Shown piece by piece: positions 13,587 through 21,636 of a stretch of 26,902 nt of DNA. The notes beneath the pieces are model-generated. The model was given only the letters and a program-made list of their open reading frames with translations, did no database searches and was not told where the DNA came from. The stretch is from Thermotogaceae bacterium (GTDB lineage Bacteria > Thermotogota > Thermotogae > Thermotogales > Thermotogaceae), in contig JAGHBG010000217.1 in assembly GCA_021161105.1 (NCBI GenBank), positions 1 through 26,902 of the forward strand, in the 5' to 3' direction. The position numbers were made by a program, and so were the translations under genes. The stretch's first letter is position 1; the number at the start of each line of letters is the position of its first letter.

Positions 13587-14843
13587 TTAATCTTCACTAA
13601 CACAATGATGACTGTTTTCCAATTTCACAAATCTACTCTTTAAATCGTATTCGGAATCTTTGTCTGCAACAGCAAAACCTTTTTTTATCAAGTAAGCATT
13701 TACAAATATCTTATTTTTAAGATACACATATGCTTCTACTACTTTCTTTTCTGGTATGTAGCCTTTATCAAATTTGAGATACACTTTCTTTTTTAAAACA
13801 TACTTTCTCAAGTAAGACAAGGCAGACTCTAAATTTGTTATTTTTATGCCCCGCAACTTCACCATAATTCCAGTATCTAACTCTAACTTTCCATCTTCCA
13901 AGACATCAACTACTCTATACAAGTTGTTTTTACCAAACCTCAACTTATCTGGTTCTAATAGAGGCTTAGCATCTTTTATTCGTGGTGTATAATCTATGTC
14001 ATCTGCGGTAATAGTCATATCCCTTTTAACGATTTCTGCATGTCTATTAAAAAACATCCCTATGTTTTCTATTCCTATCTTTTTCTTTATAACCTCCAAG
14101 AAATTTTCGTTTATCTCATATCCTATTGCATTTCTACCTAATTCCAAAGCTACCTTTGCTGTAGTTCCGCTTCCTAAAAATGGGTCTAAAACAGTTTCTC
14201 CCACAAAAGAAAACATTTTTATTATACGTTTGGGAAGTTCATCAGGGAACATTGCTTGATGATCTATCTGCCTTGCCCCACCAAAATACCAATGTCCGTT
14301 AAAATATTCTTTCCACTCCTCTTTGGTTAGCCTCGATTTCTCCTTTACTTTTTGAGGCGCTCTCCTACTTTTACCAGGCTTTTTGAATATAAGGATATGT
14401 TCATAATCTATTTCAACCATTCCATTTGGTGGATATGGATAGGATCCCATTACGTTTGCTCCACCAGTTGTATTCATTGTGGTTTTTTTCTGCCAGATTA
14501 TTGAACCCATATAATCAAAACCTATATCTTCACATTGCGCAATTATCTCCGCATGAAGCGGTATAATTTTATACCTTCCATAAACTATAGATCGCGCAAA
14601 CTGATCACCTATGTTGACGACTAACCTTCTTCCTGGTTCTAAAACCCTATAGGACTCTTTCCAAACTCTATATAGGTCTTTAAGATATTCATGGAGTGTT
14701 TGACCATATCCAATTTGGTTTTCAGTTCCGTAATCTTTTATTGACCAGTATGGCGGTGAGGTAACAATCAACTGAATGGAGTTATCCTCTATCTCTAACA
14801 TTTTACGACTGTCACCTATTATTATTTTCGCCCAATTCTCCAT
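13587..14843 (-). CDS. N4-cytosine-type DNA methyltransferase with SNase-like C-terminal domain
   Basis: The 418-residue protein is the modification partner of the MjaI-like nuclease gene 35 bp downstream. The catalytic motif IV TSPPYW (28-33) precedes the SAM-binding motif DPFLGSGTT (220-228), the beta-class order. TSPPY with this order is usual for N4-cytosine enzymes, though N6-adenine cannot be excluded. After residue 300 comes a second domain (about 305-408). Its pattern VVDVLEDGKLELDTGIMVKL then RGI, followed by ALSYLRKYVLKKKVYL and VNAYLIKKGFA, resembles the OB-fold of staphylococcal nuclease. The nuclease's DTPE and Arg residues are replaced, so it is probably non-catalytic and may help bind DNA. 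Start ATG 14843 follows GAGGGTG. It is 77 bp from the cyclase gene upstream. Confidence 0.88.
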   Translation of the reverse strand: MENWAKIIIGDSRKMLEIEDNSIQLIVTSPPYWSIKDYGTENQIGYGQTLHEYLKDLYRVWKESYRVLEPGRRLVVNIGDQFARSIVYGRYKIIPLHAEIIAQCEDIGFDYMGSIIWQKKTTMNTTGGANVMGSYPYPPNGMVEIDYEHILIFKKPGKSRRAPQKVKEKSRLTKEEWKEYFNGHWYFGGARQIDHQAMFPDELPKRIIKMFSFVGETVLDPFLGSGTTAKVALELGRNAIGYEINENFLEVIKKKIGIENIGMFFNRHAEIVKRDMTITADDIDYTPRIKDAKPLLEPDKLRFGKNNLYRVVDVLEDGKLELDTGIMVKLRGIKITNLESALSYLRKYVLKKKVYLKFDKGYIPEKKVVEAYVYLKNKIFVNAYLIKKGFAVADKDSEYDLKSRFVKLENSHHCVSED

Positions 14844-14920
14844 ATTTTCACCCTCACTTGTCTACTCTGTATTTAAATGAAATGCAAAGGTACTCTTTAA
14901 AATTTGAACCAAATCCCTCC

Positions 14921-16324
14921 TCACTCTTCTGAAGCCACTACCTTATTCTTCCCTGTTCTTTTTGCAACATAAAGTGCCTTATCAGCAGCTTCTATTATCT
15001 CAAGAACGGACCTTTTTGCCCTGCCATTCTTTGAGGATGCAACACCAATACTCACAGTTATCTTCAAATCTTTTTGTATTTTGCTCCAATCATTCTTTTC
15101 CACATTCTCTCTGAGCCTTTCCACAGCCTGTCGTGCCTTCCCAAGTTCTGCATTTACCATTCCTATTACGAACTCTTCTCCGCCATATCTTCCCAATATA
15201 TCCACTTCTCTGAAAGAATTTCTCATTATCTTTCCAAGTTCTTTTAAAACTTCATTTCCAACCGGATGCCCATAGGTATCGTTAACTTTTTTAAAGTTGT
15301 CTATATCAACCATTGCTATGCTTAAGTTTTGATTATTTCTCTTTGCAAATGCAAAGTATTCAGATAGCTTCTCTATAACAGTTCTGTAATTTAAAAGCCC
15401 AGTTAATTCATCATATTTTGCCTGTTTTAAAGCAACAGAATAGGATATCATGAGTTTAAAAAGCTTTCCTAAATGCATTGTTATCTCTCTCAGTATATCG
15501 TCTCCTTCTCGTGGAATGTCCCCTTCGACTGCCAAAATCCCCACTTCCTGATCGCCATCCTTAAATGGATAATATTTAAAATCTGGCATGTAATCTCCCG
15601 ACTCCAATGTATCTCCTAAATACTTCCATCCAGCAGGAAAGGTCGGCCTGGAAAATTTAGAAAATAAAAATTCTCTAACTTTTGATACATTGAGATCTTT
15701 TTCCCTGGAAGAGATAAAAAGTACACCCTCTTGAGGATTCAACACCATTATGGCAAGATTTTTCGGCATAATAAGCAGATTTATGAAGTCTGATAATTTC
15801 CAGAAAACATGCTCTTCATCGGAAATGTAACTGAAAAGCGAATAAACCTCCTTTATAACAGTCTCTTTGAATATTATATTCTCAAGGAGGTGGTTTAATT
15901 CTTCAAACTTAGGTCTAACAGATTTTTCCAAAAGTTCCGGGCGGCTTCTGTAACTTCTGCTCAAAATTTCTTTAACGAAACTTATTATTCTATCCTGTGG
16001 TTCACCTTTTTTAAGAAAATCCGTAGCACCTGCCTTAAGAGCCCAGAATTTATTCAAAGTTTCTCCAAGGGATGTCATTATTATGAGCCCTGCCTCTTTA
16101 AAAGCTTCCTCATTCCTTAGAAGCCTGCAAAGGGTATAGCCCTTAATAACAGGCATTTCCACATCGATAAACGCTACATCCGGTACAAATTCCATTGCCT
16201 TGTTGTAACCATCAAGCCCATCTTTAGCAGTTAAAACCTCATGGCCTCCTTTTTTCGCTATATCAGATATGAAAGTTCTCCATAACATACCATCATCAAC
16301 CACTAACACTCTTTTTCTTTCCAT
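14921..16324 (-). CDS. REC-GGDEF response regulator, diguanylate cyclase (WspR-like)
   Basis: The protein has 467 residues. An N-terminal receiver (about 4-120) has the acidic pair D10-D11, phosphoacceptor D54 (FIDVEMP), T84 and K105, so it looks competent. A middle region (about 130-290) is GAF-like, with no clear ligand residues. A C-terminal GGDEF domain has the active site GGEEF (381-385) and an RxxD product-inhibition site (REVD) five residues before it. It should make c-di-GMP when phosphorylated and be restrained by product. It is the last gene of the che run, 15 bp after CheB, behind GGAGG. In the Wsp pathway WspR has the same role, phosphorylated by the CheA-like kinase. The extra middle domain differs from classical WspR. 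Confidence 0.92.
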   Translation of the reverse strand: MERKRVLVVDDGMLWRTFISDIAKKGGHEVLTAKDGLDGYNKAMEFVPDVAFIDVEMPVIKGYTLCRLLRNEEAFKEAGLIIMTSLGETLNKFWALKAGATDFLKKGEPQDRIISFVKEILSRSYRSRPELLEKSVRPKFEELNHLLENIIFKETVIKEVYSLFSYISDEEHVFWKLSDFINLLIMPKNLAIMVLNPQEGVLFISSREKDLNVSKVREFLFSKFSRPTFPAGWKYLGDTLESGDYMPDFKYYPFKDGDQEVGILAVEGDIPREGDDILREITMHLGKLFKLMISYSVALKQAKYDELTGLLNYRTVIEKLSEYFAFAKRNNQNLSIAMVDIDNFKKVNDTYGHPVGNEVLKELGKIMRNSFREVDILGRYGGEEFVIGMVNAELGKARQAVERLRENVEKNDWSKIQKDLKITVSIGVASSKNGRAKRSVLEIIEAADKALYVAKRTGKNKVVASEE

Positions 16325-16339
16325 TTTGATTCCTCCAAA

Positions 16340-16879
16340 TCATTCCAAATTCTCAAGAAACATCGCTATATCAATTAAGCTTCTCTTTAAAGCATTGAAA
16401 ACATTTTCAGCAACAACTTCTGGAAGACGCGAAAACTTTGCATCCTGCTGAACAATAACCCTCCCCCCAGCTTTAGAAATTCCCATAGCTCCCTCTACTC
16501 CATCCCTTCCAAGCCCGCTTAAAATTATCGCAACAGCTTCGCTTCTAAAAAGCTTTGCTGCACTTTTGAACAGTCTGTCTATACTTGGTGCAACTATACC
16601 AACGGGGTTCTGCACTATAACAACATCTTTTCCTGCCAGTGTTATATCTTTTCCTCCAGCAGGCATGTAAATAGTTGACGGGGTAACCAAATCCTTATCC
16701 TTCACAACCTGAACATTCCATTTTATCTGAGCAGAAAAGCTTTTCGCAAAACTTTCTACATCTTCCGCTGCATTATGCTGGGCAATTATAACAGGCACTT
16801 TCAGAATTTTCACTTCTTGAAACAACCTTTTTAAAGTTTCAGGACCCCCTGCAGAAACACCAATAACAACTATTTTCAT
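16340..16879 (-). CDS. cheB: receiver-less CheB-type methylesterase
   Basis: At 179 residues this is only the catalytic domain of CheB, which removes methyl groups from (or deamidates) receptor glutamates. The triad is visible as S9 (VSAGGP), H35 (IIAQHN) and D126 (SGLGRDGVEG). The regulatory receiver that normally precedes and inhibits the domain is absent. Activation by direct phosphorylation is therefore not possible, and the enzyme may be constitutive or controlled through partners. It starts two bases after the CheA hybrid ends and is followed by the cyclase after 15 bp. Confidence 0.93.
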   Translation of the reverse strand: MKIVVIGVSAGGPETLKRLFQEVKILKVPVIIAQHNAAEDVESFAKSFSAQIKWNVQVVKDKDLVTPSTIYMPAGGKDITLAGKDVVIVQNPVGIVAPSIDRLFKSAAKLFRSEAVAIILSGLGRDGVEGAMGISKAGGRVIVQQDAKFSRLPEVVAENVFNALKRSLIDIAMFLENLE

Positions 16880-16881
16880 TT

Positions 16882-18648
16882 TTAATCCTCCAAAAACCTT
16901 ATAAGGCTTTCTATAGCCTGCCCTTTTTGTATAAATTCGTCAGCACCATATTCCTTCGCTTTGGGGTAATAAACGTCATAATCTTCAGCCGTTAACATAG
17001 CCACCTTTACATCTTTGTTTTTTGATTTCACTATTTTTAATAGATCTATTCCATTTCCATCAGGAAGGTTTATATCCAAAAGAGCAAAATCGAGTTTCTC
17101 TTTTTCTATAAGTCTTTTGCCCTCTTCAAACGAACTTCCCTCAATTGTTTCATAACCAAGTTTTTCAACTGCCCTTTTCAGGACTACTCGCGTAAGTGGT
17201 GAATCGTCCACTATCAACACTCTTTTTCTAATTACGTTCTCCTTCCCTTTTAACGGCATTGTCGAAGGGTCAACTATGGGCAATGGGTGTCTGTAAAGTC
17301 CAAAAGCAAATCCTTTTATGGAAGATATTTCCACAAAAGAGGATTTTACTGTCGTTTCCCTTATTCCTATTACCTCATCGATAGCTATAACAGAATTCTT
17401 CGTAATAATAGCCTTTTTAAATTCCTCTGTATTAAAATCTTTTACAACATAATTCTTATTCCCAACATTCACATAAATTTTTCCATTAAGTTCAAAAACT
17501 TCTGGATTTGAAATAACTTCTTCAACATCAGTTAAGTTGATTCCAAAAATTTTCTCCCCTCTCTTCACAACAAGAATCTTTTTCAAATACCTTTCCACAG
17601 GAAGTCTTATATGAAACTTCGTACCTCTTCCTTTCTGCGACGATACTTCAATTTCCCCATTCATAGTCTCTATTGCACTTTTCACAGCATTAAGCCCTAC
17701 ACCACGTCCCCCCTTCGATGAAACTTCATCAAGTGTAGAGAATTGAGACATAAATATTATTTTGGAAGGATCCATCTCTTCTATGCTCATATTTTTAGCC
17801 TTCTCTAAGATTTTATCCGCATCTATACCTTTTCCGTCATCTTCAACAATAACATGTAAAGTTTCAGAATCTATCCATGCTTTTACAATCACAGTTCCTG
17901 TCTCATTTTTGCCATTTTCTTTTCTCTCTTCTGGAAGCTCTATTCCGTGAACAACAGCGTTTCTAATCAGATGGATTAGAGAATCCCTCAAAACTCCAGC
18001 ATGTTTTCTTGTCACCCTGGCATGAGAATCTATTTCCAGAATAAGTTTTGCTTTCTTACCAAGTTCTGTAGCATCCATAAGTACATATCTATCAAAACCT
18101 TCCACAATTTCCTGCATGGAGATGTAAACTATCTTTTCATAGAAATCAAAGAAGAGACTTTTGAGGGACATTAAATTGTAAGAAACCGATGCTTTATCTC
18201 CAGATATAATGCTGGATTCAAGTTCTACCAATCCATCCATCGCCTTCTCCAAGAAACTCTTTAAATCTTCGGAAAATTTCACAGACTGATACTGCCTTTT
18301 TACTCTCTTCCTGCCTTCAAGTATATCTTCTATATCCTTCATATCTTCCTCAGTCAAATCCTTCTCTTTCGATGATATATAATCAACCACTTCGCTTATC
18401 CTGGTTGCTACAACAGGGTCAACCGATGTCTCTTTCCATTCTCTAAGATAATCTTCCAATCTGTGAAAAATTTTCTGGAAGTTTTCAAAACCAACAAGAC
18501 CAGAAGAACCTTTAAGCGTATGAAAGGCCCTGAAAACCTCTTCTACGGATTTTTTACTCGAGGGATTTTCTAAAAGCTCTGTTAAACTTTTCTGTATAAC
18601 AGAAACTTTATCTTTAAACTCTTTGAAAAAGAGTTCTTTTAAATCCAT
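16882..18648 (-). CDS. cheA: CheA-type histidine kinase with C-terminal receiver (WspE-like hybrid)
   Basis: The 588-residue protein has an Hpt domain with phosphoacceptor H43 (AFHTLKGSSG) and a variable helical segment (about 120-210). A kinase domain follows, with N box HLIRNAVVHGIE (N230), G1 box DDGKGID (270-276), F box SQFST and G2 box GRGVGL (314-319). A CheW-like P5 domain (about 350-465) is next, then a receiver (474-588) with phosphoacceptor D525 (LLDINLP). No separate P2 docking domain is seen and the dimerisation part is short. A CheA fused to a receiver is the arrangement in WspE, FrzE and other non-flagellar pathways, where the receiver often acts as phosphate sink. It overlaps the double-CheW gene by 10 bp. 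Confidence 0.93.
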   Translation of the reverse strand: MDLKELFFKEFKDKVSVIQKSLTELLENPSSKKSVEEVFRAFHTLKGSSGLVGFENFQKIFHRLEDYLREWKETSVDPVVATRISEVVDYISSKEKDLTEEDMKDIEDILEGRKRVKRQYQSVKFSEDLKSFLEKAMDGLVELESSIISGDKASVSYNLMSLKSLFFDFYEKIVYISMQEIVEGFDRYVLMDATELGKKAKLILEIDSHARVTRKHAGVLRDSLIHLIRNAVVHGIELPEERKENGKNETGTVIVKAWIDSETLHVIVEDDGKGIDADKILEKAKNMSIEEMDPSKIIFMSQFSTLDEVSSKGGRGVGLNAVKSAIETMNGEIEVSSQKGRGTKFHIRLPVERYLKKILVVKRGEKIFGINLTDVEEVISNPEVFELNGKIYVNVGNKNYVVKDFNTEEFKKAIITKNSVIAIDEVIGIRETTVKSSFVEISSIKGFAFGLYRHPLPIVDPSTMPLKGKENVIRKRVLIVDDSPLTRVVLKRAVEKLGYETIEGSSFEEGKRLIEKEKLDFALLDINLPDGNGIDLLKIVKSKNKDVKVAMLTAEDYDVYYPKAKEYGADEFIQKGQAIESLIRFLED

Positions 18649-19430
18649 CGTAAAAGCTCCCCTATATTTCCTTCGTTATAAACCTTATACCTTACACCAT
18701 TTATAAAAGCAAAAACCCCTTCACTCGACCTTTCAAATATCACTTCCTCCGTCCTTATCCTGCTGCAAGGTATGGCTACATCCTCCAGAACTATTACCCA
18801 ATTTGCACTTTTAACTGGTTTCTTCCAGACAATGGGTACAGGATTTCCTTCAAAACTGGTAAAACCGTGTATATTTCCATAATAGAATTTTCCTATAGGG
18901 TTTACACTTTGGACCTCCTTCACAAGCCTCTTTGGCAGCACAAACTTCTCTGAGTCAACCTCCACAAGGAGAGCTGTCATACTCTCTTTTTCTTTCTTCT
19001 GTAGCACCTGAAGACTTTCGTCAGTTTTTATATCTATTTCAATATCCTGTGGAATTCTTGGAAGATTGCTAAAGAATTTATCTTCGAGAAGATAAACCAC
19101 ATTTTTGTTCAACATGAAGGCTTTCTCAAAATTTTCTTTTAATACACCTTCGACTTTCATGAATTCTTCAACGTTGTATATTCCATCCATATCGTACACT
19201 CCAACAGCAAAACCTTTTTTCAAAGCAACGAATATTTTTATTTTTTTACCCCCAAGAAGTGTATTTAAAGCAACTGCAGAATATATCTTTCCATTATAAA
19301 CTATTGCACCAAGAAGATTATCCTGCTTCTGCGGGACTTCATGGATGTTGAACTGACCAACACCTGCTACTTCTTCAGTATCAAATCCAACATAAGTTTT
19401 CTCCGACACTCTGCAAACAAGTACTTTCAT
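18639..19430 (-). CDS. divergent double CheW-like coupling protein
   Basis: The 263-residue protein appears to hold two degenerate CheW-like SH3-type domains (about 1-110 and 165-263). Each is a beta-rich run with the usual pattern of gating strand, hydrophobic patch (NLLGAIVYNGKIYSAVALNT and YGNIHGFTSFEGNPVPIVW) and V/I-rich strands. A linker of about 50 residues joins them. The assignment rests on this pattern and on position between cheR and cheA, not on a crisp signature. It would link the kinase to a receptor. Wsp uses two separate CheW proteins (WspB, WspD), and a fused pair could stand in for both. It overlaps cheR by 4 bp and cheA by 10 bp. Confidence 0.7.
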   Translation of the reverse strand: MKVLVCRVSEKTYVGFDTEEVAGVGQFNIHEVPQKQDNLLGAIVYNGKIYSAVALNTLLGGKKIKIFVALKKGFAVGVYDMDGIYNVEEFMKVEGVLKENFEKAFMLNKNVVYLLEDKFFSNLPRIPQDIEIDIKTDESLQVLQKKEKESMTALLVEVDSEKFVLPKRLVKEVQSVNPIGKFYYGNIHGFTSFEGNPVPIVWKKPVKSANWVIVLEDVAIPCSRIRTEEVIFERSSEGVFAFINGVRYKVYNEGNIGELLRWI

Positions 19431-20437
19431 AATATCACCTTGGATACTGAACTCAAAAATGTATCATCTGGATATAAAACAAGGGCTTTTTTCAAAACCT
19501 TTCGTGCTTCATCTTCCCTGTTCAAACTAAGCAAAGTTGTTATATGATATTTAACAAGTTCCTTACTATCCACACCAAATTCATACGCATTCTCTATCCA
19601 CATCAAAGCTTCATTGTACATAGCACTATTTACGAGCTCCTTAGCCACATTTATATAATCTTTACTCGTTTTTACTATATGACTCTCAATAAGATCTTTC
19701 TCATCTCTAATATCCATTTTAGACCCATGTGGTTTCTTTTTCCACAATATACCATCCCTTACCTTTACAGGCTCGAATCTTTGTAACACCTCTTCATACA
19801 ATTCTCCCGTCCCCAGTACAAAATAACCATCATCACTTAACAGCTCATGTATTTTGTCTATTACACCGTTTAAAACTTCCTTTCTGAGGTATATCAAAAT
19901 CCTTCTTGCAAATATAAAATCAAATTTACCCTTGCTCTCAAAATTCAAAATGTTATCAACTATAAAATGCACATTATCTCTGTAAACATACTTAACAGCA
20001 TATTTGTCACCAACCTTATCAAAATAAAGATCTATATCTTTCTCTTTCAGCTTCCTTAACTTCCATTTTTCGTACAAGCCAGCCCTTGCAACATTTATTC
20101 TTTCTTCACTGGCATCAATGCCTAACATATAAGAATTTCCCCACTTTTTCGCCAAAAATGAAAATGTATACACCTCTTCCCCCTCTGAACATCCCAAGCT
20201 CAGCATCTTTGCGTTCCTAATTGATGAAAGTAATTGATCAACCGCTTCCCATGTATGAGAATCACGAAAGAAATAACTCTCCCCAATATCAAGAAGGTTC
20301 TTAGCAACAGTGTGTGAGGCATTTTCACCAAGGCTGAGTCTTTTAACTTCGTCTATAACATTTTTTATGTGATTTTTGCTAAGACTTAAACCGTAGGAAT
20401 CAATTATATTCTGGACAATCTTTTTCGCGTCAACCAA
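19427..20437 (-). CDS. cheR: CheR-type receptor methyltransferase with helical/TPR-like tail (WspC-like)
   Basis: The 336-residue protein has an N-terminal helical region with the ESYFFRD motif and the SAM-binding signature LGCSEGEEVYTF (GCSEGEE at 82-88). The family end FARRILIYLRKE and GYFVLGTGE complete the enzyme core. The last 80 residues, after the methyltransferase, form amphipathic helix pairs like a TPR unit (NVAKELVNSAMYNEALMWIE and LLSLNREDEARKVLKKALVL). A TPR tail on CheR is characteristic of WspC/FrzF-type enzymes. It methylates receptor glutamates. The start is TTG 20437 behind GGTGGTGAT, inside the end of comEC, giving a 34-bp overlap. Confidence 0.92.
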   Translation of the reverse strand: MVDAKKIVQNIIDSYGLSLSKNHIKNVIDEVKRLSLGENASHTVAKNLLDIGESYFFRDSHTWEAVDQLLSSIRNAKMLSLGCSEGEEVYTFSFLAKKWGNSYMLGIDASEERINVARAGLYEKWKLRKLKEKDIDLYFDKVGDKYAVKYVYRDNVHFIVDNILNFESKGKFDFIFARRILIYLRKEVLNGVIDKIHELLSDDGYFVLGTGELYEEVLQRFEPVKVRDGILWKKKPHGSKMDIRDEKDLIESHIVKTSKDYINVAKELVNSAMYNEALMWIENAYEFGVDSKELVKYHITTLLSLNREDEARKVLKKALVLYPDDTFLSSVSKVIL

Positions 20438-21636
20438 ACTATCACCACCATCAATGCAAATGATAACACAACAGAATAGATGCCGTGCAATTCAACAGCT
20501 GGAAATCTGGATATGAACTGGAATAATTTTACTACAGGAAATTCCAGGGGTTTAAGACCAGTGAACAAAACACGAGAAAAGTTCTCAAGTCCAAGAATGT
20601 TTAAAAGCGAAAACACAGCGCCTGAGGCTACAAGTATACTGATGTATGGTGAAACAAAAAGCGAAACGAAAGGAGAAAGCAAATTTATCCTGTCGAAAAA
20701 TAAAATAGAAAACGGCAGGGAATAAAGATACGCCCAGAATGGCACCAAATACCATTTTTCCTTGTTTTTTAAGGATACCAATATTCCAAATGTTCCAGAG
20801 TAAGACATCAAAAAGGATGGAGAAAATATTATATAAACATCTTCCAAAAGTGACATGAGAGCAGCTATTCCAAGAACATTTAAGATGGAGATCGGATAGT
20901 CTATCAATTTAAAAATCGCCCACACAGTTATAAAAATCAGAGCTCTTATCGCTGAAGGTGAAGGGCCACTTTGAACAGCCAGCATAAAAGCTATAAAAAG
21001 AGAAAGAGGATAAGCAACAAACATATTCGAAATAAAGGAAGATACAAGTACTAACGCCAAAGTGAAATATATTCCTATATGAAACCCTGAGACTGCAAAT
21101 ATATGTGAAACACCAGCCTTATTAGCTATTTCATCGGGAGTAGAGATTAGCATTTTTGCAGTTAGGGTATTTAGTCTTTCAATGTTTTCACGCTTTTCCC
21201 ATACATAAAGCTTCATTCTATTAAGAGGGTCAAGATCAACAGGAAAAGTATAACATCTGGAAAGGATGTATTCAGGGTAACGATTTTTTCTAAGTTCTAT
21301 ACCTGTGCAATACACCCTTCCACCTGTATTCAGTTTTGCATATCCATGGCCCTTTATCTTTTTCCAGTTATTTCCATCCCACACCCTGACGTTTTTAACA
21401 ACAGCAGATTTTCCCTTTAAAGAACTTACCAATCCTAAAACTTCTCCAGCAGCAGGTGTTCTGAGCGAGAGGATAGCACCTACCATCAAAAACATAGCTG
21501 CCACTATAATTTCCTTTCTTCTTGAAAACATAAAAAAAGAAGCTGCCCCCAGTATTACGCTGAGGGGCAGACCGATTATTTTAAGAAGAGCACCTGTGGA
21601 TAAAAAAAGTGCTCCTACAAGAAAAAAAGCATTCAT
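20404..21636 (-). CDS. comEC: ComEC/Rec2-type competence channel, core membrane domain only
   Basis: The 410-residue membrane protein is about half the usual ComEC length. It has N-terminal helices, a short soluble OB-like region (about 65-135), then the Competence domain with the conserved HIFAVSGFHIGIY (178-190). The helix series contains SGPSPSAIRALIFITVWAIF, another family hallmark. The C-terminal metallo-beta-lactamase-like nuclease domain found in many ComEC proteins is missing; the protein ends in a basic tail (WLTRKRLSRI) after its last helix. ComEC forms the inner-membrane pore for single-stranded DNA in transformation. It overlaps apgM by 4 bp (ATGA) and cheR by 34 bp. Confidence 0.88.
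   Translation of the reverse strand: MNAFFLVGALFLSTGALLKIIGLPLSVILGAASFFMFSRRKEIIVAAMFLMVGAILSLRTPAAGEVLGLVSSLKGKSAVVKNVRVWDGNNWKKIKGHGYAKLNTGGRVYCTGIELRKNRYPEYILSRCYTFPVDLDPLNRMKLYVWEKRENIERLNTLTAKMLISTPDEIANKAGVSHIFAVSGFHIGIYFTLALVLVSSFISNMFVAYPLSLFIAFMLAVQSGPSPSAIRALIFITVWAIFKLIDYPISILNVLGIAALMSLLEDVYIIFSPSFLMSYSGTFGILVSLKNKEKWYLVPFWAYLYSLPFSILFFDRINLLSPFVSLFVSPYISILVASGAVFSLLNILGLENFSRVLFTGLKPLEFPVVKLFQFISRFPAVELHGIYSVVLSFALMVVIVWLTRKRLSRI

Noticed and set aside
14844..14920. A GGAGGG-preceded 16-codon frame between the cyclase and the methyltransferase
   Set aside because: The TTG start is only two bases from the site and the peptide resembles nothing. The G-rich site is more likely a leftover from a gene displaced by the restriction-modification pair, or chance.
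16340..20437. Ordinary flagellar chemotaxis operon
   Set aside because: There is no cheY, cheC, cheD or flagellar gene nearby. CheA carries a receiver, CheR has a TPR-like tail and the run ends in a GGDEF cyclase. This fits a c-di-GMP output pathway better.
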